A stretch of DNA of 64,000 nt, taken from Nocardia pseudobrasiliensis NBRC 108224 (GTDB taxonomy: Bacteria; Actinomycetota; Actinomycetes; Mycobacteriales; Mycobacteriaceae). The notes under the pieces are model-generated. The model saw nothing but the letters and a program-made list of their open reading frames with translations, did no database searches and was not told the origin of the DNA. The stretch covers positions 62,001 through 126,000 of the forward strand of contig NZ_BDBS01000018.1 of NCBI RefSeq assembly GCF_001613105.1, read 5' to 3'. The translations under genes were made by a program, and so were the position numbers. Positions within the stretch are counted from its first letter, which is position 1. Each line of letters opens with the position of its first letter. Below are positions 26,501 through 34,929 of the stretch, one piece after another.

Positions 26501-26678
26501 CGAGCGCCTCGAGCGGGACCGGTCGCTGCTGGAATACGGTGCGCATTCGCTCAATGTGTTCACCGCCTTCGCGCAGATCGAGGAGCGCTACGGCGTGACG
26601 GTCGAGGTGCCGGACTTCTTCCGGGATCCCACGATCGCCGCGCTGGCCGAACTGGTCCGGGAACAGGTACCGGCATGA
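23547..26678 (+). CDS. Nonribosomal peptide synthetase module C-A-PCP
   Basis: The 1043-residue protein has three domains. The condensation domain is at about 1-430, with active HHIVGDG near residue 140. The adenylation domain is at about 450-940: A3 TSGSTGVPKG near 601, A4 FDVSFQEI, A5 NLYGPTET, A7 YRTGDQ, A8 GRKDTQLKIRGHRVELGEIE and A10 SRSGKTDRT. The carrier domain is at about 955-1040, with the phosphopantetheine Ser in YGAHSLN near 1001. By-eye pocket residues are roughly D-V-Q-F-C-S-L-A-V-K, which I cannot match to a known amino acid. There is no epimerisation or methylation domain. It starts at the ATGA overlap with the free carrier protein, consistent with accepting its aminoacyl group. 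Confidence 0.95.
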   Translation: MTALNSDVLTITDSQKGLLVVDGWVPTPEIYNQLMRFDIDPNLPDSVVADAIRTLVAIQPALRQVFRTKPEFHALFAPTPDPESFPLEVVDTGAEDFEDGVWELVRRMGNESFDLQIGPAYRFGHVRAEDRSASAVLLCGHHIVGDGISMGPIIRDLQDAISGKFDTEAIAAKQAERERAYVKELASQDRATRAAVASDRAKVWAKEVTDVPPLVLDPRPDRPSETNFRGARVEWRLTEEQTTAVTALCKRLSVSPFVLFTAIYGATVARHGGVDRVLVGSPFAARRTVKSFDLVGFFVQTLPVTVDVDWTRSVDEHIGRTVREAVDYCRSNLDISFNQLVAEVGQDRTSNRNPLFSCMLAMQDTYVNTEDGPILGVSEPGNGTAKFDLWLGATPVDGSWLLELEYDTELIRPEVAEAVLDSLRTALVRTLSDGSTPLSELFTDASLAQSLPTPPWQLPGDTLTELIDRAARRTPDAIAVEEPGKQLTYAELITASEQVAAGLIEHGTAAQDVVAIATETLVSTLVAMLAILRCGATFLPVDLSLPAERLAGMLGRSGCKIVIGDGVDAPGVRTIRCAELCGPARIEGLNGDPSAAAYLMFTSGSTGVPKGVLMGQQPLLNLAAWQLTALDHGPETRFFQYAPLGFDVSFQEIIPTLMTGGTVVSRQPVDRRDFPALVRRVAETAITHLFLPVAALRPFVQAARAEGLSFPALTHLCVSGEQLLVDDEIREFFVEHERCKLINLYGPTETNAVTVHMLQGSDGPWPVHVPIGTPMPGVAAYVVDTTGHLAPVGVPGELYIGGCVPADGYLDDPERTAAGFLTDRFAESGRMYRTGDQVVRDTGGTLTFLGRKDTQLKIRGHRVELGEIEAVATRVKGVAQAVAVAHGTGAERELVLFLRGDGTAPSDHATVRSALARTLPAYQVPTKIFDIDTVPTSRSGKTDRTALVALMDSLAPAIAQDAPAPEFTDDLERELAAVWAGILEVERLERDRSLLEYGAHSLNVFTAFAQIEERYGVTVEVPDFFRDPTIAALAELVREQVPA

Positions 26679-27385
26679 CCGCGGTCAATCCGGGCAGCCT
26701 GGTCACACTGGTCCGCCGTGGTCGGCGACCGGCGTGCGTCATGCTGCCCGGCTCGGGCGGCGGCCTCTCGCCCTATCTGCGATTGGCACGCCATTTCGGC
26801 AAGAGCCACAACGTGTACGGGGTGGTGCCGACCGGCATGCTGCCCGGCGAACTGCCGGAAGAGACCGTCCCCGAGATGGCCGCGGCCGCACGGGATGCGC
26901 TCGGCAACGGCGATATTCAGCCCGAACTCGTTTTCGGATGGTCCTTCGGCGGAATCATCGCCTGGGAGCTGAGCAATCTGCTCGCCGCCGACGGTCCCGC
27001 ACCGGAGGTGGTGATCGTGGACAGCTCGCCGCTGCCGAGGCGAGCCACCGCCGCCGAGGATCACGAGGTGCAGAGCCGGATTCTGGCGCAGCTGGGGCCG
27101 CTGGCCAAACCGGATCTGGTCGATCGGGTGCTGCGCATCTTCGACGCTCAGGTTCGGGCGTTGCGCGACTACCGCACCGAATATCACTACCGCGGCCGGG
27201 TGCTGTTGCAGATGTGCACGCCGTGGGACACCGAGGCGACGGCCGCCGCTGTCCGCCGCTGGAAGGAACTGGCCGAGGATCTGACCACCGGAACCCTCGA
27301 CGCCGATCACTACGAAGTCTTCGAACCCGCCCATCTGCCGCAACTTGTTTCGGCGATCGACGGCTTTCTGGGGAGAGCCGAATGA
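26675..27385 (+). CDS. Type II (editing) thioesterase
   Basis: The 236-residue alpha/beta hydrolase has the GWSFGG nucleophile elbow, an Asp-containing IVDSSP strand, and a catalytic His region DHYEVFEPAHLPQL near the C-terminus. Discrete thioesterases in NRPS operons hydrolyse mis-primed or stalled carrier proteins. ATG 26675 overlaps the NRPS stop by ATGA. A second, integrated thioesterase at the end of the operon is the likely product-releasing enzyme. Confidence 0.88.
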   Translation: MTAVNPGSLVTLVRRGRRPACVMLPGSGGGLSPYLRLARHFGKSHNVYGVVPTGMLPGELPEETVPEMAAAARDALGNGDIQPELVFGWSFGGIIAWELSNLLAADGPAPEVVIVDSSPLPRRATAAEDHEVQSRILAQLGPLAKPDLVDRVLRIFDAQVRALRDYRTEYHYRGRVLLQMCTPWDTEATAAAVRRWKELAEDLTTGTLDADHYEVFEPAHLPQLVSAIDGFLGRAE

Positions 27386-27447
27386 GTAGCGCGGGCGCAA
27401 TGCCGCCGCATGTGGTGAGCAACAACAGTCAACGGAGGGATGAACCC

Positions 27448-29028
27448 ATGCGAACCCTGTACGAATGGTTTTCCGACAGTGCCGACGCCTATCCGGACAC
27501 CATCGCGATCGAGGTCAAAGACGTCTCGATGACCTATCGGCAGCTGCGCGCGGCGGCCGAATGGATGTCGGCTCGGATAGTCGAGGCGGCGGGTGGGCGG
27601 CCGCGCACGGTCGGCCTGCTCACCTCGCGCGATATCGTCAGCTACGTCGGCTATCTAGCCGTGCAACGGCTCGGGGCGATCGGTGTGCCGCTCAATCCCG
27701 CCGCACCCGCGGTACGCAATGCCGATATCACCCTCGAGGCGAGTATCGATCTCACCCTCATCGACAACACCTCGGGTGAGGGCCTCACCGAATACCGGGA
27801 GAAGTCCGGTGTGCGGGTGCTGGATATGACCGGGGACAACTGGCGCGGGCTGTTCGATCCGGATCCGACTGCCGAGATTCCCGAACAGGGCAAGCCCGGT
27901 CCGAAGGATCTGGCCTACATCACCTTCACCAGCGGCACCACCGGTAAGCCCAAGGGCGTGCCCACGATGCACCTCAGCGTCGACGCGTTCCTCAGCGATA
28001 TCCTGACGCGATTCGCGCTCGGCCCGAAGTCCCGTGTGTCACAGACCTTCGAGATGTTCTTCGACGGCGTAGTCATCGAGAGCTGGGGCGCGTGGGGCGC
28101 GGGCGGCACGCTGTGCGTCTGCCAGCACGCCGACATTTTCACCCCGGTCAAGTTCATCAACGAAAAGCGGCTCACGCACTGGATGTCGGTCCCCTCGGCC
28201 ATCTCCTTCGCCCGTCGCCTGCGCGCCCTGCAGCCGGGCTGTATGCCGACCCTCGAGCGCGGCATGTTCGGCGGCGACGCCATGAATATCGAACAGGCCG
28301 AAGCCTGGGCGGCGGCCGCACCGAAGGCCGTGCTGAACAACTGCTACGGACCTACCGAGACCACGATCATCATGACCGGGTATCTGGTGCCGTCGAATCG
28401 CGCGGACTGGGTGGAGACCTCCAACCGTTCGGTGCCGATCGGCTACCCGTATCCACATCTCGAATGGGTGCTGATCGACGACGATCTCCGCGTGTCGGAC
28501 GACGGCGAGCTGTGTGTCCGTGGGCCGCAACGTTTTCCGGGGTATCTTGATCCTGCGGAGAATTTCGGCCGATTCGTTCTGGTGGAGTCCGGCCGCGGCA
28601 GCATCTACGACGGCGACGGTCCGGTGACCGACGCGCACTACTACCGCACGGGCGACCGGTGCCGGATCGAGCACGGGGAAATGGTGCATCTGGGCCGGAT
28701 GGACGGCATGGTCAAGGTGCGCGGAAACCGGCTCGAACTCGGGGAGATCGAGTCGGCGCTGCGCCGGCATCCAGCGATCGAGGATGCCGTCGTGGTCACC
28801 GTGCCCGATGGGGAGGGGGAGATCGATCTGCATGCGGTCTACACCGGCGGTGAGGTGACCATCGCCGAATTCAACCAGTTGCTCACGCGGCTGCCGGGCT
28901 ATATGCATCCGCGCAAATTCCATCGCCGCGACACGATTCCGTTGACCGGACTCAACAAGGTGGACCGCCGCGGCCTGTCCGCGCAACTCGCCCGGGAGCT
29001 GGGCACCGCGGAAGCGGCGGCGTCATGA
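27448..29028 (+). CDS. Free-standing adenylation enzyme for the terminal module
   Basis: The 526-residue A domain has A3 TSGTTGKPKG (161-170), A4 FEMFFDGVVIESW, A5 NNCYGPTETT, A7 YYRTGDRC, A8 GRMDGMVKVRGNRLELGEIE and the A10 Lys in LTGLNKVDRR. It has no carrier domain. The by-eye pocket D-G-I-S-M-G-C-I-I-K is unusual. ATG 27448 has GGAGGG about 8 nt upstream and starts conserved sequence. An in-frame ATG at 27382 overlaps the thioesterase stop and would add 22 poorly conserved residues, so it is the alternative start. The following gene encodes a C-PCP-TE protein lacking an A domain, whose carrier this enzyme most likely loads in trans. Confidence 0.92.
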   Translation: MRTLYEWFSDSADAYPDTIAIEVKDVSMTYRQLRAAAEWMSARIVEAAGGRPRTVGLLTSRDIVSYVGYLAVQRLGAIGVPLNPAAPAVRNADITLEASIDLTLIDNTSGEGLTEYREKSGVRVLDMTGDNWRGLFDPDPTAEIPEQGKPGPKDLAYITFTSGTTGKPKGVPTMHLSVDAFLSDILTRFALGPKSRVSQTFEMFFDGVVIESWGAWGAGGTLCVCQHADIFTPVKFINEKRLTHWMSVPSAISFARRLRALQPGCMPTLERGMFGGDAMNIEQAEAWAAAAPKAVLNNCYGPTETTIIMTGYLVPSNRADWVETSNRSVPIGYPYPHLEWVLIDDDLRVSDDGELCVRGPQRFPGYLDPAENFGRFVLVESGRGSIYDGDGPVTDAHYYRTGDRCRIEHGEMVHLGRMDGMVKVRGNRLELGEIESALRRHPAIEDAVVVTVPDGEGEIDLHAVYTGGEVTIAEFNQLLTRLPGYMHPRKFHRRDTIPLTGLNKVDRRGLSAQLARELGTAEAAAS

Positions 29029-31463
29029 GCGAGGAGCCGATCGCGGTCGAACCTACCGCGCTGCAGGAGGCGATGTGGTGGCTGTGCCAGCGCGTCCGTG
29101 ACGGGTCGGTATACAACGTCACCTGGCGGCTGGCATGTGCTGCGGCGCCGGATATCTCGGCGCTGCGGGCGGCCTGGCCGGCCGTGATCGACCGGCACGA
29201 GGCGATGCGGCTGTCGTTCGGGCTGCGCGATGGCGGACTCGGGGCCGCCGTCGCCTCGACGGTGCCATCGCCGGTACGACTGATCGAGGTCGACGATCCG
29301 GGATCGGCCGATACCGATGCGCTACTGCTGGCCATTGCCGAGGAGCTGCACCGGGAGCCGTTCGATCTGGCTCGGGCGCCCTTGGGGCGGCTCGCGGTGG
29401 TCCGGGTGGGTGAGCGCTACGAGCTCATCCTGACCGTGCATCACATCGCGCTCGACGGTTGGGCGATCCAGCTGCTGTTCACCGATCTGGCCGAGGCCTA
29501 CGCCATGGCCTCGGCCGGGCGGACGCCGGAGTTCGAGGCCGAGGCGCCGTCCTGGTGCGACTTCGCGCGGGAGCAGGGCGAGGTGCGGCGGGCGGGCAAG
29601 TGGCAGAAGGGTATCGACCACTGGCGCAAGACCCTCGACGGCGTGGTGGCGACCACGGTGGCCGGGGATCGACCGCGCTATGCGGGCGCCGGTGGCGTCG
29701 GGGCGATCCTGCGGCATACCTTCAGCGACGAGGCGGTGAACGGTGTCGCCGCCCTGGCGAAGTCGATCTCCACGACCTCGTTCGCGGTGGTGCTCGCCGC
29801 GCTGCAAGTGGTGCTCGCCCGCTCCGGCGACACCTCCGATGTGGTGGTCGGCGCGGTGGCCGCGAACCGGATGAGCGTGCGGGATCAGAAGCTGGTCGGC
29901 TATACGGTCAATCTGTGCGCGCTGCGGGCGACCGTCTCCGAACAGGACACCCTCGGCGAGGTGACCGGTCGTGCGCGCCAGTCCCTCTGGCAGATGCTGG
30001 CCCATCAGGGCGTTCCGTATCCGGTGGTGTTCTCCGAACTCACCGATTCGGCCCGCGCCGGACTCGGCGACATCGTGCCCGTGGTGCTGAACTACCTGGG
30101 TCCGATCGGCGGTGGTTTGAAGCTCGGTGAGATCGCCCTGACGTTGCTGCCGAGCCCGAATGTCGCGGCCCGCACCGATATCGCGATCGCCTACTGGGAT
30201 ACCGAGGGCGGCGGCCTCATCGCCGAGGTGGAGTACAGCACCGCCCGCTACGACCGGGACACGGTACTGCGACTGCTGCAGGATCTCGACGACGTGCTCG
30301 TCCTCGCGAACGAGCCCGAGCGCAAGATCCAGGATGTGCGGGTGCGCACGAAATCGGTATCAGCACAGGCCGATCACCACGTCGGCGTGCGGCCGGACCG
30401 ATCGGTCGAATCCGGTGTGGCGGCGGTGGACGAGGCCGAGCAGACCGTGCGCGACGCATGGGCGGATCTGCTCGGGTATCCGCCGGCGTCCGTGGACGAC
30501 AACTTCTTCGAAAGTGGTGGCCATTCGCTCAATGCGGTGGAATTCGTCGCCGCGCTCGTCGAGGCGACCGGTGCGCAGCTGGATCTCGCGACCTGGCTGG
30601 CCGATCCAACGCCGCGGGCGATTCTGACGCAGTTGGACGGTCCGCGGTCGGAGGCCGACGCCGATCGGCAGAGCACGGTGGTGTCGCTGCGCTCGGGTAC
30701 GGGTCGCCATTTGCATCTGTTCACCGGATCCGGTGGGGCCGTGCAGGATTACCGCGCACTGGTGGACGCATTGCCCGCGGACTGGCGGATCACGGTGTCT
30801 CAGGAGCGGGAGCCACTGTCAAGCGTCGTGGATATGGCCGTGCGATATCGCGCGGATCTGGACGGCGAGGGACTGCGGCCGGATCTGCTCGCGGGCTGGT
30901 CCATGGGTGGACAGGTTGCCTACGAGGTCGCTGCGGGATACGGAGATTCGGCGCCCGGTGTGGTGCTGATCGACACGATTCCGCCGGTCGGGTTCGATCT
31001 CGAGGCCGAGCCGGAGGGGCAGCGCCTCGCCGACTTCGCGGCGACGATCTGCCTGGCTCTCGGTGTGCGACTGGACGGTTCGCCGGTGGTCGACGCGGCC
31101 GGTGCGGACGCTACCGCGGAGGACACACTGGTGGTGCTGTCGGCGCGGTTGCGCGCCGCCGGACACGAGGTGCCGACGGCGACGCTGGCCGAGCGCTGGC
31201 ACACCTTCGACCGGCACTATCGCGCCCTGTCGGCGTTCGTATCCGATCGGGTACTCGATGTGCCCGCGACGATGCTCGCCGCGGCCGTGACCGATGAGCA
31301 CACCGCAGGCTGGACGGGTCGGTTCGTCACCGCGCCGGAGGTGGAACGCGTTGACGCCGAACACTATTCGGTGTTGCGAGCACCGGCGGTCGCAACGGTC
31401 GCCGCGGCGATCGAACGCTTCGCCGACGTGGCCGTTCCGGTCCGCAGTTCCACTTCCGGATGA
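29025..31463 (+). CDS. Terminal NRPS protein C-PCP-TE (A-less)
   Basis: The 812-residue protein has a condensation domain at about 1-445 (active HHIALDG near 138), a carrier domain at about 475-550 (FFESGGHSLN, phosphopantetheine Ser near 505) and a thioesterase at about 565-800 with GWSMGG near 623 and a His near the end (DAEHYSVL). No adenylation domain lies between C and PCP, so the residue must come from a free A enzyme such as the one immediately upstream, overlapping by ATGA. The TE should release the product by hydrolysis or cyclisation. It ends the plus-arm operon, 8 nt before a perfect 15-bp hairpin. Confidence 0.94.
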   Translation: MSEEPIAVEPTALQEAMWWLCQRVRDGSVYNVTWRLACAAAPDISALRAAWPAVIDRHEAMRLSFGLRDGGLGAAVASTVPSPVRLIEVDDPGSADTDALLLAIAEELHREPFDLARAPLGRLAVVRVGERYELILTVHHIALDGWAIQLLFTDLAEAYAMASAGRTPEFEAEAPSWCDFAREQGEVRRAGKWQKGIDHWRKTLDGVVATTVAGDRPRYAGAGGVGAILRHTFSDEAVNGVAALAKSISTTSFAVVLAALQVVLARSGDTSDVVVGAVAANRMSVRDQKLVGYTVNLCALRATVSEQDTLGEVTGRARQSLWQMLAHQGVPYPVVFSELTDSARAGLGDIVPVVLNYLGPIGGGLKLGEIALTLLPSPNVAARTDIAIAYWDTEGGGLIAEVEYSTARYDRDTVLRLLQDLDDVLVLANEPERKIQDVRVRTKSVSAQADHHVGVRPDRSVESGVAAVDEAEQTVRDAWADLLGYPPASVDDNFFESGGHSLNAVEFVAALVEATGAQLDLATWLADPTPRAILTQLDGPRSEADADRQSTVVSLRSGTGRHLHLFTGSGGAVQDYRALVDALPADWRITVSQEREPLSSVVDMAVRYRADLDGEGLRPDLLAGWSMGGQVAYEVAAGYGDSAPGVVLIDTIPPVGFDLEAEPEGQRLADFAATICLALGVRLDGSPVVDAAGADATAEDTLVVLSARLRAAGHEVPTATLAERWHTFDRHYRALSAFVSDRVLDVPATMLAAAVTDEHTAGWTGRFVTAPEVERVDAEHYSVLRAPAVATVAAAIERFADVAVPVRSSTSG

Positions 31464-31470
31464 GATGACG

Positions 31471-31505
31471 GTGCGTCTCCTCCACCAGAAGTGGAGGAGA
31501 CGCAC
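31471..31505 (+). terminator. Perfect 15-bp hairpin after the NRPS operon
   Basis: GTGCGTCTCCTCCAC (31471-31485) is fully complementary to 31491-31505 with a 5-nt loop CAGAA. It starts 8 nt after the C-PCP-TE stop and ends 72 nt before the SARP start. Only ATTCGGTTGG follows rather than a T-run, so it may be a GC-type terminator or an mRNA-stabilising end structure. Confidence 0.7.
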
Positions 31506-31576
31506 ATTCGGTTGGCAGTTACCACGGGAGCGCGAATATGCGATTGTCACTTCAACTAGGTGAGAGGGGAGATTCG

Positions 31577-33652
31577 GTGACGACATCGTCGGGGTCGGGG
31601 CAGTCGCCGATCATATTCAGGATCCTCGGTCCCGTGGAGTACCTGGGACCTGACGGTTGGGTTTCGATCAGCGCGACCAAACAGCGCACCCTACTGGCGA
31701 CGCTGCTGCTCCACGCCAATCGCAGTGTGTCCGCGCAGCAACTGTATTCGGAGCTGTGGCCGGATCGGCCGCAGGCGCGCAATAGCGGCCTGCTGGCCGG
31801 ATGTATGTGGCGGTTGCGCGCCGCGATCGGAGACGAGAGCGGCACACAACTCGTGACCACCCCCGGGGGCTATCAGCTCAATGTGCCGCCCGGTGCGATC
31901 GATCTGCACGTCTACCAGACACTGGTCGCGGAGGGGCGGGCGCGCCGCGCGGCGAATGACCTTACCGGAGCGCTGGATTCGTTCATTCGCGCGCTCGAGG
32001 TCTGGCGCGGCAACGCGCTCGCCGATGTCGCGGCCACGAATTCGATCATGGCCGAGCAGTCTCGGCTGGAGGAGACGCGGCTCGCCGTGACCGAGGCCCG
32101 CTGCGGCGTCGAACTCGATCTCGGCCGCCACGAGGAAGTGCTGCCCGAACTGAAATTGCTCGTCTCCCAACAGCCGTTGCGCGAGCGCCTGCACGGATTG
32201 CTGATGACCGCGCTATATCGCTGCGGACAGCAGGCGGAGGCGCTCGGGGTCTTCCGGGATCTGCGCGGGTTGCTGGTCGACGAACTCGGTGTCGATCCGA
32301 GTAAGCCGCTGCGTGAATTGCAGCAGCGCATTCTGCTGGAGGATCCGTCGCTGCTGACCACCGTGGCGAGGTCGTCGACGAAAGATATTGCGTCCCAGGC
32401 TGTACCGGCGGGTCCGATCGCGACGCCGCACGGCCTGCCGCCCGCGCCGCGGATCCTCGTCGCCCGCGATACCGAATTGCAGCGGCTGACCGAACAGCTG
32501 GTCGAAGACGATGCCGTGGTGTCGGTGCACGGGGTGGCCGGGGTCGGCAAGACCGCGCTGGCGCTCACTGCGGCGCATGCGGTGGCCGACCGTTTCGATG
32601 ACGGTCAGGTCTTCGTCGATATGCGCGGAACCACCTCGGCGCCGCTGCGTCCGATCGAGGCGATGCATCAGGTGTGCGAGGCGTTCGGGGTCGTGGCGGC
32701 CTCGGTTCTGGTCGGTCATGATCAGGCGCTGCCGCGCTGGCCGCAGGAATTATCCGATCGGCGAGTGCTTTTGGTGCTCGACGATGTGATGAATATGCGA
32801 CAGGTGGGTCCGCTGCTGTCGGCCGTTCCAGCCGGATGGTCGATTCTGCTCACCGGTTGCGCCGCGGTCGGGGCGGTGGACAGTCGCAGCCATCTGCTGG
32901 TGGGTCGGCTGCCGGAGGTCGGTGCGCTCGAACTGCTCGGTCGGCTGGTCGGTGACGAGCGGGTCGACGCCGATCGCGCGGCGGCGGCACGGCTGGCCCG
33001 ATTGTGTGAGCACACGCCGCTGGCGCTGCGGATCGCCGCGGGCAAGCTCAGTGCCCGACCCGATTGGAAGCTGGCCGATTTCGCCGAGCGTCTCGCCGAT
33101 GCGCATGCCCGGCTGGACCTGCTCACGCACGGTGAGATGAGCCTGCGTGATCGGCTCGCGGCCTGCCGCGCCCGGTTGGCGCGCGGTAACGACGCGGCGG
33201 GGTTGCGGGCGTTGGAACTGCTGGGCGCTCTCGATCTGCCGCTGGTGACCGAGATGGATCTGGTGATGTTGCTGGACTCCGCGCCCGCCGCCGCACATCT
33301 GATCGCCGAACGGCTGGTCGATGCGGGGCTGCTGGAATCGCTCGAGTTGGGTCGCTATCTGGTTCCCGCCTCGGTTCGGTTGGTGGCCCGCGAAACTCAG
33401 TCGGATCCGGCGATGGCTCGAGCGGCGGTTCAGCGGGTGGTCGACTATTACGTGGACGCGGTGCGCGGATGTGTCTCCGATACGCTGACGGCCCCGCAGC
33501 CGCGCGCGTGCATGCCGGGGCGGCACGATCGGTCGGCATGGTATCGGGCCCACCGCACGACGCTCAGTGAGCTGTCGCTGCGCGACCACACCGACACCCT
33601 GCACAAGGCCGTTGACGATCTGCGCCATGCCCTGCTGGCGGGGAAGCAGTAA
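31577..33652 (+). CDS. SARP-family regulator with NB-ARC-type ATPase domain
   Basis: The 691-residue AfsR-like activator has three parts. The OmpR-type winged helix is at about 10-95 (SISATKQRTLLATLLLHANR), and the bacterial transcriptional activation (BTAD) domain follows at about 100-245 (ALEVWRGNALADV...LDELGVDPS). A P-loop domain has Walker A GVAGVGKTALAL near 330 and Walker B VLLVLDDV near 402, followed by helical repeats. SARPs commonly switch on antibiotic operons, so it probably controls the peptide genes. GTG 31577 is preceded by GAGGGGAG; the longer ATG 31538 has no such site. Confidence 0.9.
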   Translation: MTTSSGSGQSPIIFRILGPVEYLGPDGWVSISATKQRTLLATLLLHANRSVSAQQLYSELWPDRPQARNSGLLAGCMWRLRAAIGDESGTQLVTTPGGYQLNVPPGAIDLHVYQTLVAEGRARRAANDLTGALDSFIRALEVWRGNALADVAATNSIMAEQSRLEETRLAVTEARCGVELDLGRHEEVLPELKLLVSQQPLRERLHGLLMTALYRCGQQAEALGVFRDLRGLLVDELGVDPSKPLRELQQRILLEDPSLLTTVARSSTKDIASQAVPAGPIATPHGLPPAPRILVARDTELQRLTEQLVEDDAVVSVHGVAGVGKTALALTAAHAVADRFDDGQVFVDMRGTTSAPLRPIEAMHQVCEAFGVVAASVLVGHDQALPRWPQELSDRRVLLVLDDVMNMRQVGPLLSAVPAGWSILLTGCAAVGAVDSRSHLLVGRLPEVGALELLGRLVGDERVDADRAAAARLARLCEHTPLALRIAAGKLSARPDWKLADFAERLADAHARLDLLTHGEMSLRDRLAACRARLARGNDAAGLRALELLGALDLPLVTEMDLVMLLDSAPAAAHLIAERLVDAGLLESLELGRYLVPASVRLVARETQSDPAMARAAVQRVVDYYVDAVRGCVSDTLTAPQPRACMPGRHDRSAWYRAHRTTLSELSLRDHTDTLHKAVDDLRHALLAGKQ

Positions 33653-33703
33653 TTTCCCTGCCGGAGCTTCCTGGGGCTTGACGAAGCCTCTATTTCCCTT
33701 GTG

Positions 33704-33722
33704 CGAGCGCATAATTCGCTCG
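33704..33722. promoter_or_regulatory. Inverted repeat upstream of the LuxR-type gene
   Basis: CGAGCG (33704-33709) and CGCTCG (33717-33722) flank the AT-rich CATAATT. The core resembles a -10 element, so a bound protein would block or expose a promoter for the regulator gene that starts about 100 nt downstream. This could be autoregulation; it is inference from position. Confidence 0.3.
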
Positions 33723-33820
33723 TTGAGCTGAACCGATGTGTTTTCGATTTGTCCGGCTGTACAGTGTGGACATCGACGGTTGGGGGGCCGGCTGAGCAGG
33801 GGCAGAAGGAGGTGCCGACG

Positions 33821-34528
33821 GTGCCTGGGGTCCGCACGAGTGGGCGGCATTGCCGTGTGCTCTTGTCTGAAAGCAATGAGTTGGTGCGCGCGGGTGTGGT
33901 CTCGATTCTCGAGGCCGAGCCGGATATTTCCGTTGTCGCAGAGGCGGTTTCGGGCGGCAACATGGGCGCGTTGATTCGGCGGCATACGCCGAACGTGGTG
34001 GTGAGTGAGGGTGAGGGCGCGCTGCGTTCGTCGTTCTCCGAACTGCCGGTTGTCGCGATGTGCGAGTCGGTCGCCGAACTGGACCATGTGGTGCGGATCG
34101 GCGCGCGGGGCATCGTACTGCGCTCGGACGCGCGACGACAGTTGGTTCGCGCGGTGCGTGAGGTCGTGGCGGGCAATGCGTATATCGCGCCCTCGGCGGC
34201 CGGATATGTGCTCGACCAATTGGGAGCCCGCATTCCGGCCATCGATCCGACGCTCAGCCGCGGGATCGAACTGCTGACCGCTCGCGAGCGTGAGGTATTG
34301 CGTTTGATCGCACTGGGTTTGAGTACCGCCGAGGTCGCACACACCTTGCGGCGCAGCCGGGCCACCGTCAAATCGCATATATCCCATCTGCTCGCGAAAT
34401 TGGGTGTGCAGGACCGTGGGCAGGCGATTGCACTGGCCTATCGGGTCGGGCTGGTGTCCGTCGGGGAGGCGCGGACGGAAAGTCTGCATGCCGAACCGGC
34501 CTATTGTTCCACCGCTTTGTCTGGATAG
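33821..34528 (+). CDS. LuxR/NarL-type regulator with degenerate receiver domain
   Basis: The 235-residue protein has a receiver-like N-terminal domain (about 10-125) and a C-terminal LuxR HTH (LLTAREREVLRLIALGLSTAEVA, then SRATVKSHISHLLAKL). The usual phospho-acceptor Asp after the third beta strand is replaced (VVVSEGEG where VVVLD would be expected), and the early acidic pair is reduced (LLSESNE). It therefore cannot be phosphorylated in the normal way and may bind a ligand or act constitutively. GTG 33821 has AGAAGGAGG 8 nt upstream. It follows the SARP gene in the same direction and probably marks the end of the peptide locus. Confidence 0.85.
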   Translation: MPGVRTSGRHCRVLLSESNELVRAGVVSILEAEPDISVVAEAVSGGNMGALIRRHTPNVVVSEGEGALRSSFSELPVVAMCESVAELDHVVRIGARGIVLRSDARRQLVRAVREVVAGNAYIAPSAAGYVLDQLGARIPAIDPTLSRGIELLTAREREVLRLIALGLSTAEVAHTLRRSRATVKSHISHLLAKLGVQDRGQAIALAYRVGLVSVGEARTESLHAEPAYCSTALSG

Positions 34529-34597
34529 TCCGGAGAATGTAGTTTCGATATTCCGTCGTGCGAGTGTGATAACAAAATGAACGGGTAGAGCGACGGC

Positions 34598-34780
34598 ATG
34601 ACTGTGAATACGCTGCCTCGCTTTCGTTCGGCGAATACGGTCTCCGGCACGACGAATGGCCGGTCCGGGCCCGTCCTCGCCGCGGTCGTGACCACCCTCA
34701 TCGACGCCGCCGGACAGGCGGCGATCGCGGGTTTGGGCCTCAGTCTGGCCCTGGTGATGCCGTTCGGTCTGCTGAGCTGA
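34598..34780 (+). CDS. Putative 60-residue membrane or secreted peptide
   Basis: A small frame from ATG 34598 encodes a basic, Thr/Ser/Asn-rich N-terminal half and a hydrophobic C-terminal half (VLAAVVTTLIDAAGQAAIAG then LGLSLALVMPFGLLS). There is no Cys, so it is not a lanthipeptide precursor. Codon third positions are GC-rich, as in real genes here. The ribosome site is weak (GGGTAG). It lies between the LuxR gene and a ruined ABC transporter. It could be an orphaned substrate of that transporter or a membrane peptide; unknown. Confidence 0.4.
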   Translation: MTVNTLPRFRSANTVSGTTNGRSGPVLAAVVTTLIDAAGQAAIAGLGLSLALVMPFGLLS

Positions 34781-34929
34781 TCCCAAAACCTGTGCGAGGA
34801 GCAACTATTGCCCAGGGCACTGATTTGTTGCCTGTGTCCGCAGGTGCTCGCCGGTGAATCCGTAGACCTTCGTCCCGACGCCGGTGGGCCGAGAGGAGCG
34901 GCCGGATACGGCCAGGACGGCGTGATGGG

